64,000 nt of DNA from Nitrosarchaeum koreense MY1 (GCF_000220175.1 NZ_AFPU01000001.1:1399512-1463511); one strand, 5' to 3'; numbered from the stretch's first letter, positions 24,604 to 34,175 are shown. Numbers and translations: made by a program. The notes: generated from the letters alone by a model not told the origin.

Positions 24604-25410
24604 ATGAAATATCTACTCATATTATTTTTAATTCCATTATTAATCATTCCAGCATTTGCTCAAACAAATTCACAAACTCTACAAACAGAGAAAGGAACAC
24701 TAGATGTCAAATTGGCATATGATGACATAATGCCAGGAGATCAAACTAAATTACATATTGATTTTATCAATCCTCAAAATAAAAAAATTCAAGAGCATAT
24801 TGATTACACAATTATAGTTTCAAAAGATGGTAAAGAGGTATTTGGGCCAATTCCACTCACTCATACTTCTTTAGGTTCAGTGAATATTCCAGTTGAATTT
24901 ATCGACAGTGGAGTTTATTCTGTAGAACTGGGAATTGAAGGAATATTATTTCAACCAATTCCTTTAGAAAAAGTTTCATTTGATGTAACAGTTGGAGAAA
25001 CAGTGGTACAACCTCCACCAACAAATGATAAAGATAATGGGTGTCTAATTGCTACTGCAGCATTTGGTTCAGAATTATCGCCTCAAGTGCAACAACTTAG
25101 AGAATTAAGAGACAATACCATTCTTGCAACACAATCAGGCACTGCGTTTATGACAACTTTTAATCAGTTTTATTATTCATTTTCACCAATAATTGCAGAC
25201 TATGAAAGAGAACAGCCAATTTTCAAAGAAGCTGTAAAAATTTCATTAACACCAATGCTTACATCGCTTTCTATACTAAATCATGTTAACATTGATTCAG
25301 AGCAAGAAATGGTAGGATATGGTATAGGAATAATTTTGATGAATATTGGAATGTATATTGGAATTCCAGTATTTGGAATTTTTAAATTATATCAGTTTAA
25401 AAGAAAATAG
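24604..25410 (+). CDS. Exported protein with CFI-box C-terminal domain
   Basis: 268 residues. A signal peptide occupies residues 1-19 (ending PAFAQ), followed by a beta-sandwich (about 30-135) and a linker with PPPTNDK. The C-terminal module then starts GCLIATAAFGSEL and continues QVQQLRELRDNTIL, and the chain ends in a membrane helix (about 238-260). The CxIATAAxGSE plus LRxxRD pattern is the CFI-box C-terminal domain found in secreted prokaryotic proteins. Role unknown. A TATA-like stretch precedes the ATG by about 30 bp. Confidence 0.8.
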   Translation: MKYLLILFLIPLLIIPAFAQTNSQTLQTEKGTLDVKLAYDDIMPGDQTKLHIDFINPQNKKIQEHIDYTIIVSKDGKEVFGPIPLTHTSLGSVNIPVEFIDSGVYSVELGIEGILFQPIPLEKVSFDVTVGETVVQPPPTNDKDNGCLIATAAFGSELSPQVQQLRELRDNTILATQSGTAFMTTFNQFYYSFSPIIADYEREQPIFKEAVKISLTPMLTSLSILNHVNIDSEQEMVGYGIGIILMNIGMYIGIPVFGIFKLYQFKRK

Positions 25411-25468
25411 ATTCCACATCTAAAATTTCTAGTCAGGTTTTTATTTATCCAATAGGGTACATGGATTA

Positions 25469-26344
25469 ATGAAGACAAAAGCTATAGGCTCTCTCTTCGT
25501 ATTATTTGCCATTGTAGCAGGTTTAGTAGCATTTACACCAGCTGCATTTGCAGATCATAGCGAAGTTACAGTTACTCCAGCACCAGGTTCTGGTGCACCG
25601 GGATGTGAAGAATCTGCCGATGGATGTTATATTCCAAATAAAGCAACAGTAGATGTTGGTGGAAAAGTAATATTTTCTAACACAGATACTGCAGCACATA
25701 CATTCACAGCAGGTACTGCAGCAGATGGTCCATCAGGAATATTTGATACCAGTTTAGTAATTGCTGGAAGTTCATACGAATGGACAGCAACTACTGCAGG
25801 TGAAGTACCATACTATTGCATGGTACATCCATGGATGGCAGGATTAATTGTAGTACAAGAAGCAGGAGCGGAAGAACATGACGATGATATGATGGATGAC
25901 GATATGACGGATGACGATCATGTAGGTGATGCATCTGCAAATGGAATGTTATCTGATGGTACAGCAGTTGAAGTTTACACATCTGCAGCAACTGCAGGTG
26001 AAAGAATGGAAATTTCTGTTGATTTCGATGAATCAGAACATGTCAACTATGATATCATGGTAACACAAAATGGTAATGAAGTGCTAAACGATATTGGTGC
26101 TCATAGCCATGATGGAAAAGGTGTTCATGAAACAGCACCACTGACATCAGCAGATCCAGTGAATATCACTATAACCTTCCAAGGTTATGGAATTGATGAT
26201 CCAAAAACAGGACCTATTGGTGAAGTAGTAGTATTTTCAAATGTTGTTCCAGAATTTGGAACAATTGCAATGATGATACTTGCTGTTGCAATCATAAGTA
26301 TTGTAGCCGTTACTGCAAAATCTAAAGTAATTCCAAGATTTTAG
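25469..26344 (+). CDS. Plastocyanin-like cupredoxin with PEFG-type C-terminal anchor
   Basis: 291 residues. The signal peptide ends AFADHSE (about residue 28). A type I copper domain spans about 30-130 with ligands His77 (AAHTFT), Cys117, His120 and Met123 (YYCMVHPWMAG). An Asp/His-rich linker (about 135-152) may bind metal. A second beta domain follows, then VPEFGT and a membrane helix with a basic tail, the PEFG sorting signal known in ammonia-oxidising archaea. It likely carries electrons outside the membrane, replacing cytochrome c. The CopC/CopD-type gene nearby could serve its copper supply. Confidence 0.92.
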   Translation: MKTKAIGSLFVLFAIVAGLVAFTPAAFADHSEVTVTPAPGSGAPGCEESADGCYIPNKATVDVGGKVIFSNTDTAAHTFTAGTAADGPSGIFDTSLVIAGSSYEWTATTAGEVPYYCMVHPWMAGLIVVQEAGAEEHDDDMMDDDMTDDDHVGDASANGMLSDGTAVEVYTSAATAGERMEISVDFDESEHVNYDIMVTQNGNEVLNDIGAHSHDGKGVHETAPLTSADPVNITITFQGYGIDDPKTGPIGEVVVFSNVVPEFGTIAMMILAVAIISIVAVTAKSKVIPRF

Positions 26345-26359
26345 GGGATTAACTTTTTT

Positions 26360-26980
26360 CTATTTTCTTTTTATTAAAGCAATTATCGCTAAGATAATAG
26401 CTGCTGCTGCAATAGACAGTCCAAAAATTGCAAAGTCATATGCTGCTCCACCATCATTTTCTGAACCATCATTCAGAGTAGATACATCTCTCTGTAATGA
26501 AGATATAGCATTTTTGAGTGAAGTTACATCTTGGTTTGATGAGCCACTAGTTGGTGGAAAATCTAATACCGCAGTACTTTCAACATCTTCAACTGGAATT
26601 TGTACATTAATTGGAACTCCATTAATTTCTCCTTTCAAATCCATAGTATATGTTCCAGTTTTTGTAGGAATTATAGGTGAAAAGTAATATCCTATTCTAG
26701 GATCTGAATCAATGTCAATTTTTTTAGAAACACCACCAAACAAAGCAGTTGCCTCTAGATTTCTAAATGCATTTGAAACTCCCGTATATTGGCCGGGAAC
26801 TTCGCCAGGTTCGGTGATTTTAAAAACAATGTCATTTCTTATACCTACAATTGGAGGTTCTAGTCCCCACCCTATTTCAATTTTGTAAGGTTCCACTTCA
26901 ACTGTGGTATGAGCAAAAGCTTGGGATGCAAAACCTAATGAAAGCAATAATCCAAGAACACTTACTGTAATTACTTTCAT
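26360..26980 (-). CDS. Exported, C-terminally anchored protein of a copper-related locus
   Basis: 206 residues: signal peptide (1-23, ending AFAHTT), a beta-sandwich-like ectodomain, a short coiled-coil segment (DVTSLKNAISSLQRDVSTL, about 150-170) and a C-terminal membrane helix (about 182-202) with a basic tail. A histidine is the second residue of the predicted mature chain, as in CopC-type copper carriers, but the domain is not clearly CopC. It is divergent from the CopC-CopD fusion gene (104 bp) and convergent with the cupredoxin gene, hence a guess at copper delivery. Confidence 0.65.
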   Translation of the reverse strand: MKVITVSVLGLLLSLGFASQAFAHTTVEVEPYKIEIGWGLEPPIVGIRNDIVFKITEPGEVPGQYTGVSNAFRNLEATALFGGVSKKIDIDSDPRIGYYFSPIIPTKTGTYTMDLKGEINGVPINVQIPVEDVESTAVLDFPPTSGSSNQDVTSLKNAISSLQRDVSTLNDGSENDGGAAYDFAIFGLSIAAAAIILAIIALIKRK

Positions 26981-27083
26981 GACTGTTATTTTATGATTAC
27001 ATGTTATTATCTTTACGTGAATTGGTACAAACTTCGAATAAAATAAAAATTGTTTAAATTGATAAACGTGGCCTGAAAATTAA

Positions 27084-29870
27084 ATGAAAAAAATTCTAAT
27101 TTTATCATTATTTGTTTTATCAATATCGATTCCATACGCTGCAGCTCATCCATTTACAGTTGATACTATTCCAAGCTCATCAACAAACGCACCAATAGGA
27201 GTTACAGAGGTTATTGTTCATTTTTCAGAACCAATTGATAATAATTTTAGCTCACTTAAAGTATTAGATAGTAATGGAGAACAAATTGATAATAAAGATT
27301 CTAAATATTATGATGGTGATTATTCCTTAGTTGTAACTACACCGCCATTAGAAGAAGGAGTTTACACGGTATCTAGCAAAGTTTTATCAAAAGTTGATGG
27401 ACACTTGGTTCCTAATGCATTTATTTTTGCAGTGGGAGATGCCAAAATTGATGTAGGAACATTAACGAAACAAGATATTTCTGATATAGTATTTTTGCCA
27501 GAAGCTGGAGCAAGATTTCCAGGACTAGTTGGTCAAACTATTGTTTTAGGAGCTATAATTGCATCTATAATCATTTGGGGAACACAAAGCAAACAACTAG
27601 TCAAAAAAGAATTAGATAAACTAGAAAACTTTCATCATGGAAAATTCATGACACTCACAGGTATTGGATTAGTACTAGTATTTGCATCAAATATTTTGGT
27701 ATTAGCTGTACAAACTATAAGATTAGAAACTTCAGTAATTGAAGTAATTAAAACTGATTTTGGAAATATTTGGGCGATTAGAATGATAATTACAGTTATT
27801 CTGTTAGGTTTATGGTTTGGAATGGATAGAAAAAAGATTCTAACTATAAAAAATAAAATTCCAATGCTAATAATCACACTTGGATTAATTGGAACATCAA
27901 GTTTAATTGGACATGGTGCAGCTAGTGGTGAAACTCCTGCATTAATTTTAGATTATATTCATAATTTTGTAGCAGCCGTTTGGATCGGTGGAATAATTTA
28001 TTTTGTATTTGCTTTGCTACCTACATTTTCACAGTTAGAAGAAACAAAGAGAGATAAAATATCACTTGTTTTAATTCCAAGATTTTCAATGATGTTTGTA
28101 GTTGCAGTTGGAATTGTTATTATTTCTGGACCTACACTAATGTGGTTTTTGGAAAGTGATGTAAGCTTAATTACAGAATCAATTTATGGAAAATTAATTT
28201 TTGTAAAAATTGCAATCGCTGCGGTTATGATTGGTTTTGGTGGATATTTTCAGTTTAAAATTCAAAAAAATGCTGAGAGGGATTTACAAAAAGGAACTAT
28301 TGCCATATACAAAAAACTAAGAAAATCATTGAAATTTGATGTCATATTAGGAATAACACTCTTGGGAGTAGTGGCATTGTTAATTAATGGAACATTACCA
28401 GCTGGAGAAATTAATCAAGTAGAAGCTCAAAAAGTATCACATGGGTTTAACAGCTTGGAGTTTTCAGAAAACGCAAAATTTGATATTAAGATATCATCAT
28501 TTTCAAGCGGAACAAACACGATTTTAGTCAAAGTCAGTGATTTTGAAAATAAACCATTGTATGATTCAGATCAAATTAAAGTAAAGATCTCATATCCTGA
28601 AAGAAATATTTCTCCAATAGAAATTCCAATGAAAATTATTAAACAAGAAGAAAATAAACCGCTTGAATTTCAAGGTGATATCACTTTTGGATTTTCAGGT
28701 AAATGGAAATTAGAAGTAGAAGCTCAAAGAAAACAGAACGCAAATGAATCAATAATTATAGATTTAGTTGTTAAACCAAGATTGACAGATCTCTCAACTA
28801 AAATTATAGAATATCCTTTACCTAAACCTTCAAAACCACTTTATCCACTGTATGACGGAAATGATTCAATTTGGATAAGCGATCCATCTTCTCCCAGATT
28901 ATGGGAGTTCTCAATAGAATCACAGAATTTTACATCATATTCATTTGACGGATTGACTTCAATGTTACTTACAAAAGATAGTGAAGGAAAAATTTGGTTT
29001 ACGGATACGCCAAGAAATCAGATAGGATATTTTGATCCAAGCAATAACCAAATCATCACAAAAACTTTACCAAAGATAGATCCAATTATTGATAGTAACA
29101 CAGCGACTTTCATACAAGCAGATTTTGATGGAAATATTTGGATTTCAATTACTAACAAAGATATTATTTTAAAATATTACCCAAAAACAGATATTTTTGA
29201 AGAAATCAAGATGCCCACAAGAGGATCATTACCATTTGCTTTAACAATTGATAATGAAGGAAAAATTTGGTTTACAGAATCAGCTTCTGGTAAAATTGGA
29301 TTTATCAATCCAAAAGATAACAAAATATCAGAATTTATGCCTGAAAAACCTCTTGCATCACCAGAAGCCATGATTTTTGATGAAGAAGGGAATTTATGGA
29401 TTGCAGAACATACTGGCACTGCAATTATCAAATTCAATCCAATTCTAGAAACATTTGAGAGAGTTTCAGTAATAGACAAAGAGGCATTACCATATGGAAT
29501 GTCTTTTGATAGATATGGAAATATTTGGATTCCACAACATACTGTAGATAAGATTGCAGTATATGATCCATATAACAAAGATTTGATCGAGGTTTCAATT
29601 CCTACAGTTACATCATTTGTGCAATTTTCAACATCAGATAGTAAAGGTAATGTTTGGTTTGTTGAACAACAGGGAAATAAGCTATCAATGGTAAAGACTA
29701 CAGAGATTCCAATCACAATAAATGAGTTAAATGATCAAGATAATTTTTCGCTAAAATATTCTGAAATAGTATCACCATTAATTGCAATGGGAATTATTGC
29801 AACATCGTTGTTCTTTGTTAAAAATCTAAGAGATAAAAGAAGATTAAATGAATTAATTATGTCTGGATAG
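27084..29870 (+). CDS. CopC-CopD copper protein fused to a beta-propeller
   Basis: 928 residues. A signal peptide (1-21) is followed by a CopC domain (22-118) whose mature chain begins HPFTV, giving the N-terminal His ligand. Eight membrane helices (about 148-438) form the CopD part, with IGHGAASG and DYIHNFVAAVWIGG. After an extracellular beta domain (about 440-580) come seven propeller blades of the Vgb/NHL kind, each with GxIWFT-like repeats (about 590-885), then a final membrane helix. CopC and CopD are usually separate or simply fused; the added propeller is unusual. Probable role: copper uptake for cuproproteins. Confidence 0.88.
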   Translation: MKKILILSLFVLSISIPYAAAHPFTVDTIPSSSTNAPIGVTEVIVHFSEPIDNNFSSLKVLDSNGEQIDNKDSKYYDGDYSLVVTTPPLEEGVYTVSSKVLSKVDGHLVPNAFIFAVGDAKIDVGTLTKQDISDIVFLPEAGARFPGLVGQTIVLGAIIASIIIWGTQSKQLVKKELDKLENFHHGKFMTLTGIGLVLVFASNILVLAVQTIRLETSVIEVIKTDFGNIWAIRMIITVILLGLWFGMDRKKILTIKNKIPMLIITLGLIGTSSLIGHGAASGETPALILDYIHNFVAAVWIGGIIYFVFALLPTFSQLEETKRDKISLVLIPRFSMMFVVAVGIVIISGPTLMWFLESDVSLITESIYGKLIFVKIAIAAVMIGFGGYFQFKIQKNAERDLQKGTIAIYKKLRKSLKFDVILGITLLGVVALLINGTLPAGEINQVEAQKVSHGFNSLEFSENAKFDIKISSFSSGTNTILVKVSDFENKPLYDSDQIKVKISYPERNISPIEIPMKIIKQEENKPLEFQGDITFGFSGKWKLEVEAQRKQNANESIIIDLVVKPRLTDLSTKIIEYPLPKPSKPLYPLYDGNDSIWISDPSSPRLWEFSIESQNFTSYSFDGLTSMLLTKDSEGKIWFTDTPRNQIGYFDPSNNQIITKTLPKIDPIIDSNTATFIQADFDGNIWISITNKDIILKYYPKTDIFEEIKMPTRGSLPFALTIDNEGKIWFTESASGKIGFINPKDNKISEFMPEKPLASPEAMIFDEEGNLWIAEHTGTAIIKFNPILETFERVSVIDKEALPYGMSFDRYGNIWIPQHTVDKIAVYDPYNKDLIEVSIPTVTSFVQFSTSDSKGNVWFVEQQGNKLSMVKTTEIPITINELNDQDNFSLKYSEIVSPLIAMGIIATSLFFVKNLRDKRRLNELIMSG

Positions 29871-30674
29871 TAATCCAGCAGATTTTATTCCCAGAGTGCA
29901 TGCCAATATTCCAATTGCAAATAAAACAATTGTTCCAGATGGAGTAATATCAAATACATATGATATCAGTATGCCAGAAACTACAGAAAATATAGAAAAA
30001 CACATTGAAAGTAGTGCAGTTTGTTTGAACCCTCTTCCATACATTATTGCAGTTACATTTGGAATTACAAAAAGTGCAGAAATAAGTAAGACACCAACTA
30101 GTTGTATTGAAGTTACAACTGTAATTCCTGCCATAAAGACAATAAGATAATTTATTTTTTCTACTGGAATTCCACTTACTTTTGCCTGCTCTTCGTTAAA
30201 TGTAGAGTAAAGAAGCTGACGATATAGTAATAGAATTACAATTAGAATAATTCCTGTTAAAAATAAAATCAAAATTGTATCATTGACACTTACAAGCAAA
30301 ATGCTTCCAAATAGAAAGCTGAAAATATCAATAGTAAAACCCCCAGATAATCCAATTATTACGAGCCCAACTGCTATTCCTGATGACAAAAGAACAGCTA
30401 TTGAAGCATCTCCAGATATGTTGAATCTATCTTTAATTCGTGTAATTATTAGAGCACTAACGATTGAAACGCCATATGCAGTCCAAAGTGGGTATATTCC
30501 TGCCATCAAACCTAGTGCTATTCCACCAAATGATGAATGAGCAATTGCATCTCCAAATAAAGAATATCGACGTAAGACTAGAAAGAGTCCTACAATAGAA
30601 CATAAAATAGCGATTGCAATACCTGAAATTATTGCTCGATGCATAAAACTAAATGTAAAAATTTCAAAAGTCAT
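29853..30674 (-). CDS. Metal ABC transporter permease, ZnuB/MntB family
   Basis: 273 residues with about eight membrane helices. The family signature GDAIAHSSFGGIALG (near residue 37) and the later PVEKINYLIVFMAGI segment identify the ABC-3 permease family for Zn2+, Mn2+ or Fe2+. The stop lies 2 bp before the ATPase start region of the same operon, and the 3' end overlaps the convergent CopC-CopD gene by 18 bp. The solute-binding protein and NikR-like regulator upstream suggest zinc or a related divalent metal. Confidence 0.93.
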   Translation of the reverse strand: MTFEIFTFSFMHRAIISGIAIAILCSIVGLFLVLRRYSLFGDAIAHSSFGGIALGLMAGIYPLWTAYGVSIVSALIITRIKDRFNISGDASIAVLLSSGIAVGLVIIGLSGGFTIDIFSFLFGSILLVSVNDTILILFLTGIILIVILLLYRQLLYSTFNEEQAKVSGIPVEKINYLIVFMAGITVVTSIQLVGVLLISALFVIPNVTAIMYGRGFKQTALLSMCFSIFSVVSGILISYVFDITPSGTIVLFAIGILACTLGIKSAGLLSRHN

Positions 30675-30676
30675 AT

Positions 30677-31399
30677 CTAGTGATGATGCATGTGTTCCTG
30701 CATAGAAGCTTCTGAATATTGTTTTACAAGATCGTCATTATTAAAAAAGTCATCAGATTCTCCATGAAAGAAAAGAGTTCTATTAAGACATGCTACATGA
30801 TTCGCTAATTGATTTACTGCATCCAAATCATGTGAAGACCAAATTATTGTAATGTTTTGTTTGGAATTTAATTCTTTTAAAATACTATAAAATAGATCTA
30901 TGCTTTGTTGATCAATTCCTGTAACTGGTTCATCTAAAATCAAAACTTTTGGATTATTAACCAGAGCTTTTGCAATGAAGACACGCTGTTGTTGTCCACC
31001 TGATAGCTCACCTATTCTTCTTTCACTTAGCTCATGTATCCAAAGCTGCTGCAATATTTCATCAATTTTATTTTCATCTGATTCTTTATGCAATCCCATT
31101 TTTACAACATCATTTACAGTTGCAGGAAAATTTTTCTCAAAAATAGGTTTTTGTGGTACGTAACCAATCTCTTTGAGATAGTTTTTTGATTTCTTAATAT
31201 CTATACCAAAAAACTTGATTGTTCCTTTGTATTTTGTATTAAGACTAAGCATTGAAGCAAAAAGAGTAGATTTTCCTGCACCATTAGGACCAATTATACC
31301 TAAAAAATCACCTTGGTTGACTGTAAAACTAACATCATCTATAGCCTTGACATCAGGATATTCTATCGTAAGATGTTCAATCTCAACTATTTTCAACAC
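30677..31399 (-). CDS. Metal ABC transporter ATPase, ZnuC family
   Basis: 240 residues with Walker A GPNGAGKST (about 36-44), the signature LSGGQQQRV, Walker B VLILDEP and the H-loop SSHD. The last residues, EHMHHH, form a histidine tail that may sense or buffer the transported metal. It overlaps the start of the operon between the binding protein (7-bp overlap) and the permease (2-bp gap). It powers import of the metal captured by the binding protein. Confidence 0.93.
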   Translation of the reverse strand: MLKIVEIEHLTIEYPDVKAIDDVSFTVNQGDFLGIIGPNGAGKSTLFASMLSLNTKYKGTIKFFGIDIKKSKNYLKEIGYVPQKPIFEKNFPATVNDVVKMGLHKESDENKIDEILQQLWIHELSERRIGELSGGQQQRVFIAKALVNNPKVLILDEPVTGIDQQSIDLFYSILKELNSKQNITIIWSSHDLDAVNQLANHVACLNRTLFFHGESDDFFNNDDLVKQYSEASMQEHMHHH

Positions 31400-32313
31400 A
31401 ATGCCTCCTTGAGATTATTGAGATTCTCAGTCATTCTAGAAATATAAGTTCCATCATCACCAATTTCAAGTGGAGATAAAACAAGTATTCTTCCTCCAAT
31501 TTCGTTTGCAATTACTTGAGAAGTTTTTGGATCAGCAGTTTCTTCAGTGAATATCACATTAAGATTAAGATCTTTGGCTTTATTGATCACATTTTCTAAA
31601 GTCTTTGCAGTTGGTTCGGCATGTGGTGCATATGAGGGCAATATTGTATGTTGTGTAAGACCATATTCATTTGAAAAATACGAAAAAGCATTATGAAATG
31701 CTATAAAATCATGATTACAATTAGATAATTCTTTACGAATTTTTAAATCAAGTAAATCCAATTCAGCAATATAGTTTGCAGCATTTTCTTTGTAATATTT
31801 TTCATTTTCAGGATCAGATTTAGAAAATGCGTCAGCAATATTTTGTACTTGGATTTTTGCATAAACAGGATTCAACCAGATATGAGGATCATCTGATGTA
31901 ACAACATTTTCATTTATTGAGGACTCTTCAATATTTTTTTCAATAATTCCATTACTTGTATCAACTACTATTCCCTGATAATTCATTTCAGTCAATTTAT
32001 CAGTCCAACTTTCAAATCCAACTCCATTGATGATAATAAGATCAGATTTTTGCATTTGTTGTACGTCTTTTATTGTTGGTTCCCAATCATGTGGCTCAAT
32101 TCCAACTGGAACTAATAATTTGACATCAACTTTGTCCTGACCGATTTTTTGAGAAAACTCGTGTAATGGATAAAATGATGACATTACTTGTAATTTTGAT
32201 TCATTTGTTTTTTTAGATTGGTTTGAATCACTTGAAAAAACAGCAAATGAGATAAATGGAATTGTAATAATGATTGCAATTATTGCAAGTTTTACTTGGT
32301 TATTCACAATCAA
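31393..32313 (-). CDS. Metal ABC transporter solute-binding protein, ZnuA/TroA family
   Basis: 306 residues anchored or exported by an N-terminal hydrophobic stretch (about 8-28). Metal-ligand positions are visible: PHDWEPT (His in the first lobe), DPHIWLNP, IAFHNAFSYFS and the acidic FTEETADPKTSQ near the C-terminus. This three-His plus carboxylate set is that of zinc and manganese binders. There is no His-rich loop. The start codon is TTG, with a GTG two codons later as an alternative. It is first in the operon and divergent from the NikR-like gene across 84 bp. Confidence 0.92.
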   Translation of the reverse strand: MIVNNQVKLAIIAIIITIPFISFAVFSSDSNQSKKTNESKLQVMSSFYPLHEFSQKIGQDKVDVKLLVPVGIEPHDWEPTIKDVQQMQKSDLIIINGVGFESWTDKLTEMNYQGIVVDTSNGIIEKNIEESSINENVVTSDDPHIWLNPVYAKIQVQNIADAFSKSDPENEKYYKENAANYIAELDLLDLKIRKELSNCNHDFIAFHNAFSYFSNEYGLTQHTILPSYAPHAEPTAKTLENVINKAKDLNLNVIFTEETADPKTSQVIANEIGGRILVLSPLEIGDDGTYISRMTENLNNLKEALC

Positions 32314-32324
32314 ATCTAAGACAT

Positions 32325-32388
32325 GTTATTAATAACTCTATAAAATATTAATAACTTTAATTGCTAAACTTATAAGATAATTAATAAC
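32325..32388. promoter_or_regulatory. Shared operator region with three TTAATAAC elements
   Basis: Between the divergent starts, TTAATAAC occurs at 32329-32336, 32348-32355 and 32381-32388. The first is part of a perfect 12-bp palindrome GTTATTAATAAC (32325-32336). TATA candidates are TTTTATAG (minus strand, about 32337-32344) and CTTATAAG (plus strand, about 32369-32376), so the elements flank or cover both promoters. The adjacent NikR-like protein is the obvious candidate binder; this is inference. Confidence 0.55.
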
Positions 32389-32397
32389 AATTAACAT

Positions 32398-32781
32398 ATG
32401 CCAATAGTTTCAATTTCATTAAATCATGAGATTTTATCAGAATTAGATAAATTGCAAAAAAGCATGGGATTTTCAGGAAGGTCTGAAGCAATTAGAGCTG
32501 GAATCAGGACATTTGTTTCAGAAGAAAAACAAAAATCTGAATTAGAAGGAAATATTCATGCAATTCTTTTAGTTGTTCATAATGATGAGTTTGATCATGT
32601 GGTATCTGGAATAAAACATAATTTTGAAGATTTGATTACAACACATCTTCACAGTAAGATTGAGGGAGAAAAATGTATGGAGTTATTTGTAATTGATGGC
32701 GATGCAAAAAGAGTTTCAACTATTACAAAAGATTTTCAAGTAAACAAAAACATGGATACTGTAAAATTAGTAACATTATAA
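32398..32781 (+). CDS. NikR/CopG-family metal-responsive regulator
   Basis: 127 residues. An N-terminal ribbon-helix-helix (PIVSISLNHEILSELDKLQK, residues 2-45; GRSEAIRAGIRTF) is followed by an ACT-like metal domain with TTHLHSKIEGEKCMELFVI, giving His, His and Cys in the spacing of NikR's high-affinity site, and closing with a GDAKRVSTI strand. The start lies about 25 bp from a TATA candidate, so the transcript is probably leaderless. It is divergent from a zinc-type importer, so it may report zinc or another metal rather than nickel. Confidence 0.88.
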   Translation: MPIVSISLNHEILSELDKLQKSMGFSGRSEAIRAGIRTFVSEEKQKSELEGNIHAILLVVHNDEFDHVVSGIKHNFEDLITTHLHSKIEGEKCMELFVIDGDAKRVSTITKDFQVNKNMDTVKLVTL

Positions 32782-32783
32782 AA

Positions 32784-34169
32784 TTAATTAGAAATCAAGT
32801 TTTTAGAAAAGCAGTTTCTAGATATTAAAACAACTGTCAACAACATAGAAAATAAGACGATAGTTGTAATTGTTCCAAATTCAGGAGCGACAACAATTCC
32901 AAAAGATGTCTCTTGACCAGAGTTTTTAATATTTTCAAATTTAATTATAGTAGGACCTGTTTGATCTTCTGAAAATGTATACTTTTCAAATTCCCCCCCA
33001 ACTTGTGCAACTCCAGTGGATTTATAGATCTCCTGATCATTCTGTAAAATTACAAAAGTATAAGCAGAGTTACGCATTGGTTCTCCAGTTTTACCATCTC
33101 TGATTGTAAAGATAAAATTTGTATTTTGTCCAGGCATTATTTCTATTGGATCCCATGAAAGATTTACTTGAAAGTCTTCACTTTTTGTAAACGCAGTTAA
33201 TGGAAATCCAGGATTTTCTGATTTAGTAAGTGTAAAAATAATTGAATTAGGCAAAGGATCTCCAGAGTTTTCTAGTTTGTTCTTTAGAAATCTAAGATGA
33301 TCCTGCAACAATACAAAATGAACTATTCTCTCATCTTCAACTGAATAATCGTCAACTGTAACAGATGCTTTAAACAACTCTATACCATTAGCTGTACCAA
33401 TATAACTTGGAGAAAAAAATTCTGAAAAATTCTTAGGAAAATGTACTTCCTCATGAACTACTGGAATATGTGACATTTTTTTTTCACTCCAATCAAAAGG
33501 CATCTCAAACGTTATTTGCTGGGTAATAGGATCATATTGAAAATTGGAGATATTATCAAAATATGATTTTATTTTAAACTCTATATCATGATTTTCAGCA
33601 TCTTTTTGTAGAAAATTAGTTGTATCCACTATAGTCAAGTCTGCATTGTAAACACCAGAATTTTCAACGATATTTGTTGGCTCATCAATTGTTCTTACTT
33701 CTATTTCAAAATTGTATAATCCACCTGAATCAAATATTGGACCAGAGATCATTATTGGATTCTCTTTTGTTCTATGCCATGCACCCAATAGAGAATCTTG
33801 TTCTCCATGAATCCTAATTTCATTATCTTGTGTTGGATTAATTTTGATAAAAAGAAGTCCATCAGGTGTAAAAAAATAATTTCTAAATATCATTTTGTTT
33901 TCATGAAATAAGCCAATTAGAAGAGTAACATTTTTTGCGGGTTCCTTTGTTTCTGTTTCAATTGCAGTGATAGTAATTTGTTTTTCACCAGTTTGTTCAA
34001 AGAACATCGGAGTCTCAACTGAGATTGAAATTTTCTTACCCTCTACATTAACAGACGAAATTGTGTCTATTCCAAATCCATGTCCATAAACACTAGAAAT
34101 AGGAATTAGTAAAGAGATTGTTAGTGCAAAAATTCCAAATTTTGATGATGACAGAATTATTTTGTTCAT
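32784..34169 (-). CDS. Exported PEFG-anchored paralogue
   Basis: 461 residues. The signal peptide ends around SSVYGHGFGIDTISS (about residue 30), with the same GHG mature start as the proteins at 20 and 22 kb and a similar beta-rich body (LLGAWHRTKENPIMISGPIFDSGGLYNFE). Instead of WW-type repeats it ends in APEFGT, a membrane helix and a short tail, the PEFG-type sorting signal. So the same ectodomain family uses two C-terminal solutions. It is convergent with the NikR-like gene (2-bp gap). Function unknown. Confidence 0.8.
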   Translation of the reverse strand: MNKIILSSSKFGIFALTISLLIPISSVYGHGFGIDTISSVNVEGKKISISVETPMFFEQTGEKQITITAIETETKEPAKNVTLLIGLFHENKMIFRNYFFTPDGLLFIKINPTQDNEIRIHGEQDSLLGAWHRTKENPIMISGPIFDSGGLYNFEIEVRTIDEPTNIVENSGVYNADLTIVDTTNFLQKDAENHDIEFKIKSYFDNISNFQYDPITQQITFEMPFDWSEKKMSHIPVVHEEVHFPKNFSEFFSPSYIGTANGIELFKASVTVDDYSVEDERIVHFVLLQDHLRFLKNKLENSGDPLPNSIIFTLTKSENPGFPLTAFTKSEDFQVNLSWDPIEIMPGQNTNFIFTIRDGKTGEPMRNSAYTFVILQNDQEIYKSTGVAQVGGEFEKYTFSEDQTGPTIIKFENIKNSGQETSFGIVVAPEFGTITTIVLFSMLLTVVLISRNCFSKNLISN

Positions 34170-34175
34170 GTTGGG

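Noticed and set aside
17985..34169. The surface-protein cluster as a recently acquired genomic island
   Set aside because: No integrase, attachment-site duplication or clear shift in base composition or codon use was seen; such proteins are normal in this lineage.
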